DNA of 64,000 nucleotides. Source: Taxillus chinensis. Its lineage: Eukaryota; Streptophyta; Magnoliopsida; Santalales; Loranthaceae. Below are positions 60,264 through 64,000 of this stretch, piece by piece; position 1 is the stretch's first letter, and every line of letters starts with the position of its first letter. The translations under genes were made by a program, and so were the position numbers. Below the pieces are notes generated by a model, which saw nothing but the letters and a program-made list of their open reading frames with translations, had not been told where the DNA came from and did not search any database. The stretch is from the NCBI GenBank assembly GCA_023512835.1, contig CM042088.1, positions 54,433,579 to 54,497,578 of the forward strand. The letters are read 5' to 3'.

Positions 60264-63247
60264 CTTCACCTCTCGACAAATTTGTCTAGAAAAAGCAGGT
60301 GGAGACATTTTGTCTCGACATTTGCCTACTCCATTAGAGTGCTTTTTTAAATTAAGGTGACAAAATAAGATTCTTTTGCCTACCATTGGAGATTCTTCTA
60401 GCCAAATGAAGGCACTTTTTTTAAAAAAAGTTATATATGATAAATGTTCCTGGTAAATCTTTTTTGAGGCATTATTACCCAAACTATTTTGTCTTATTTG
60501 CTAGAATCTCAAAGACTACATGATTTTGAATTGTTTGCCATTTATATCTTGTTTTTTTTTTCTAAAATATGGTAATTTTTTTAATATAACAAACAGTAAT
60601 GGTTGTTTCTTATATATTTTCGTTAGTTTTGATTTTATGAATCTTTATTGAAGTTAAAGTTTAAATTTTGAATTTTAAAAATAAATTATATTTGATAAAA
60701 TAAATAATATGTTTTAAAAAGAGTATATTTTTTTAAATTGAATTCATAAAAATTATAATTAATAAAAAAAGAAAATATGATGAGTCAAATAATAAAGTAT
60801 AAGAAGAGATTTTTTAAAATAAATACATAAATTAGATCTCACACAGAAAATGAGTTTAAATTTAAAAACAAAAACAGCTACAAATATTTTCAAAAATAAC
60901 TATTTTAAATTATAATTTGAATAAAGTATTCCTTTATTCAAAAAATAGATGTACCAATATACTCTATTGGTTGAATTCTATTTTTGAAAATTAAAACTTA
61001 TTTTTAAAACATAACCAAACAGGCCTAAGTTACTATTTAGTTGTCTGTTTTAAAAAATAGAATTTAGGTGTGCTATAAATCTAATAATGGATCAAACTCA
61101 TCTAAATGAAATAATGAAATTATTATCAACCCAAAATTAAAACTTGGGCATGGGCACACGTCCTACATATACAGTATCCACTTCAAATAGGAGATTTCAA
61201 GTTAAACTGTTTTTGCTCTTTCTTTTTCCTATTCCAACTCAATTAATTTGGGTTTATCACCATATGAAAGTGGCACATGGCATGATGTAAAATTTTTATT
61301 TTATGATGCTTATTTGTCCTAAAAGCAAATCTTAATCACCCTTTTATTTCTTTAACTTGGTAAAATTTAATTAATTATTTAAATATTCTTAATTATTTAT
61401 TTTCTAAAAAATAATAATAAATTTAAAAACTTAAACCTACTCTCTTCTCCTCTCTCCCACAAGATACCTTTTGTTGGAATCATACAATATTAAGAGGGAG
61501 GGTTGAAAAATGAAAGAGTTTTGTTATATAAATTTTCATTGTTTTACACCCAAAAATATCCCTTTGTAATTTTATTTTTAAGGACAAAATAAGCTACACC
61601 CCGAATGATCAGACAGTTCATTTGCTTGATATCTATTAAACTAATATGTCATATTGTCGAGCATATTATCCTATTGTCGAGCTCGAGCAGCTCTTTCTAA
61701 CGTACATTCAAATTAGCCATCTTCAAGCTTCTACTTTTTTTTACCCATTGCCCACCCTCTCCTTGGTTTCCCTTCCTATTTGTTGGCGTTATCTTTTCAT
61801 CGATAAGAGGCTTGGGTCGCATTATTATCTAATGGTATAGCTTTCCCAGAAGTCATCCATCCTAGGATTTCTCTGATGTCTACCTATTTAACCTTGTGGT
61901 TCTTTGCTGTTCCTCACCAACAGGGGTACCCTACAAGGTATCTTCAAGCTTCTACTTAGTGTCACATCTTTAACTTAAAGAAGTTACACCTTAAAGGATT
62001 AGACAATTCACATGCTCAATATATCATCTGCTCAATATTTGTCATTCTACTCAATATGTCATGTTGTCGAACACTCAAGATCTCGAGTATTCTGCTTATC
62101 GAACAATTAGCTAATTTGTAATATGTGAACTCCTAGTCGATATGCATTCCTCTCATTGCTCAATATGCAAGATATCAAGCGCTAGCATTTCAAGCATCTG
62201 AGTCAGGAGAGTCAAAGACACAGGGTTAAAGATGCAAGGTCGAAGATGCTGGGTTGAAGATTATGCTTGATTGATTACTTGTGTCATTCGAATGTTGTAC
62301 ATTCGAGCAAATGGCTCACTCGTGAGCCATACATTTGACCAAATTGAAGATATCACAATTGAAAGGTAGATAAGAGGTTATATTTATAAATTGAAAGAGT
62401 TTATTTATAATGTTTTGGAATATATTTGTAAGATGAGTGTATTTACAAATAAAAGTAGTGTGAATAACACAACTCAAATAAATCTTCTTGATACCATTCT
62501 CATTCTCATGCTAATGAATATTCCTATTCACCTTGGCCCACCCCCAAAGAAATGGGAGAGTCTTCTCCTACTGATTTATCTTCTTTTTCCTTTGTTAAAT
62601 TTATCGTTTATTTTGACTAATGATTTAATACCTATTTAAAAAAAGTGTAAAAGAACAAATGAACCTTTTTATTTTTTACATTTTTGAAGAAATGACTGCT
62701 GCAACAAGTCTTGCCACACCACAATAATCATTGTTTAAAAGTTAGTACCCATGCCCAGACGAACAGTGGACAGTAGAAGACGGTAAGTACTAAGTAGTTA
62801 CCAAAATATAGAAAAAAACCATTCCTAACAATAATAAACCATCAGTGTTCAAACAAAAAGATAAAATTACAAAAAGAAGACGAGTAGGGAAGAATTGTAC
62901 AGTCCACCGGAAGATATACATTCTCTTCGGAACGGTGAGATAAGAGCACCAACAAAGTTTCCCACAACAAAAGCCTGCATGGCTAGCTAGCTACAAGAGC
63001 AGAGAGAGCAAACCGGTTTTTTTTCTCCCCTCGTCTCGATCACACCCACCAACAACAAACAACTATTGAAGCCTACAAACAAATCGAACATGGCAACATA
63101 GAAAACCTAAACAGAACCAACCAAGTCCTAGAAAGAGAACCCCTAAAGAAAAATGTGTTCAGTAGGGGACAGGCAACGGTAGAGCTACCTATATAGAGAA
63201 CCCATATATAAGACATAGCATGACCTTTTGTGGCGGACCATTTTGTT
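60264..63247. other. AT-rich spacer and probable 3' flank of the Pumilio gene
   Basis: No coding region is supported from 60264 to about 62690. The last 500 bases probably include the Pumilio 3' untranslated region, because that gene reads leftward. Confidence 0.45.
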
Positions 63248-63966
63248 CTACAAATGATGCTCGTGCTGCTGTTGCTGCCTGCCGTTGCCTTCTATTTTAT
63301 CGAGCACCCTTTTGCCGTAAAGATGGCTTTGCAGGGACTGCCGGCACGATCTAATTGCATTGACCAGCATCTTGTGCACAACTCCCTATACCACAAATTT
63401 AACAGAAAAATCATCACGACAAAAATTGGTTTATGAAATTTAAGAGTTAATAAAGTGTTACATAATTAATTTATTAGTAACGAGACACTATCATCATCCT
63501 TATAGATTCAGTGTAACATGACCATCACTTACTCCACTGGCACTTATGCTACTACTACAAGAAAACAAACTTAAATTCGCCAGCAATTAGTTTATAATTT
63601 TTTTCTTCTAATGACACAAGTCTTGTGCTGTTATGAGAAAGTGAAACGATGAGCAGAGGCATGTATCATTTTAGATTCAAAAGCATGGCAATAATGAGAT
63701 CTCTAACCTTTGATACGGCCAGGGCAGACTGTGCGACAAAATTTCCGTAAGCATCCAAAAGAAGAGTTAGGAAATCAGGGCTGTGAATGATCTCCAAAAC
63801 AATCTGCTCCGATTGCTCCTCATCTGAGCCTCTCAGGCACTTCTCCACCACATTGCTCCCATGCTTGTTCCTGGATAGAGCGACATAATTCCCGGCCAGC
63901 CGTCTTAGGATCTCTGCAGTCACGAGCGAATTCTTCCTCCCCAATATGTACTGCACAACATAGTTC
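63248..63966 (-). CDS. Pumilio/PUF RNA-binding protein, last two exons (gene continues right)
   Basis: Exons 63708-63966 and 63248-63385 are joined by a GT-AG intron; the upstream exon lies beyond the window, and the first base here completes a split codon. PUF repeats bind single bases of target mRNA 3' ends to control decay or translation. Visible helices include NYVVQYILG, GSNVVEKCL (the S-N-E set typical of G recognition in repeat 7) and GNFVAQSAL (N-Q, U recognition in repeat 8). The final exon gives HLYGKRVLDKIEG and a short Gln/His tail before TAG at 63248. The repeats look intact. Subfamily is uncertain without the N-terminus. Confidence 0.9.
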
Positions 63967-64000
63967 CTATAAAAGAAAAGTAAAAGATCAATGTCTGTTC

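Overview
The window is nuclear DNA of a flowering plant. Spliced plant genes (an arabinogalactan protein, a DUF620 protein, a TXNDC9-type thioredoxin-fold protein and the 3' end of a Pumilio gene) sit among Ty3/gypsy retrotransposons, LTR remnants, a hAT-type MITE, microsatellites and AT-rich spacer. The species cannot be named from sequence alone. GC-rich first exons hint at a monocot or an early-branching angiosperm, but only weakly.

Layout. 1-249: unassigned. 250-13488: an endogenous geminivirus (EGV) locus split by a nearly complete chromovirus (294-5801). The viral part holds a truncated Rep, a complete tandem unit, part of a second unit and an inverted fragment. 13489-20300: LTR remnant, microsatellite and AT-rich spacer. 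20418-21365: AGP gene. 22481-29033: nested Ty3/gypsy LTR copies, including an Athila-family solo LTR (25810-27438). 29034-36158: AT-rich repeats, a hAT MITE and another LTR remnant. 36159-37924: DUF620 gene. About 40016-40232: decayed mitochondrial ribosomal L11 fragment. 40660-43508: TXNDC9-like gene. 43658-46978: two kinds of tandem repeat. 48617-60258: a complete Athila element with matching 5-bp target duplications, itself interrupted by a probable solo LTR. 63248-64000: last two exons of a Pumilio gene that continues beyond the window.

The most notable system is the EGV. Successive origin hairpins carrying TAATATTAC are 4185 bp apart, which suggests a viral monomer near 4.2 kb. The complementary strand carries an unspliced 366-codon Rep, a 134-codon REn and a C4-like ORF, as in begomovirus-like lineages. 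The virion strand carries a V2-like ORF, a coat protein and a 317-codon protein resembling the DNA-B (BC1) movement protein of bipartite begomoviruses. A virion-sense BC1-like gene is, as I recall, a hallmark of citlodaviruses, but REn plus an unspliced Rep is not. The combination and the size suggest an undescribed or extinct lineage. The movement protein, REn and one Rep remain open. The Rep Walker A glycine is lost differently in each copy, and both coat-protein copies share one internal stop. The chromovirus landed inside the viral DNA, so the viral integration is older than that element.
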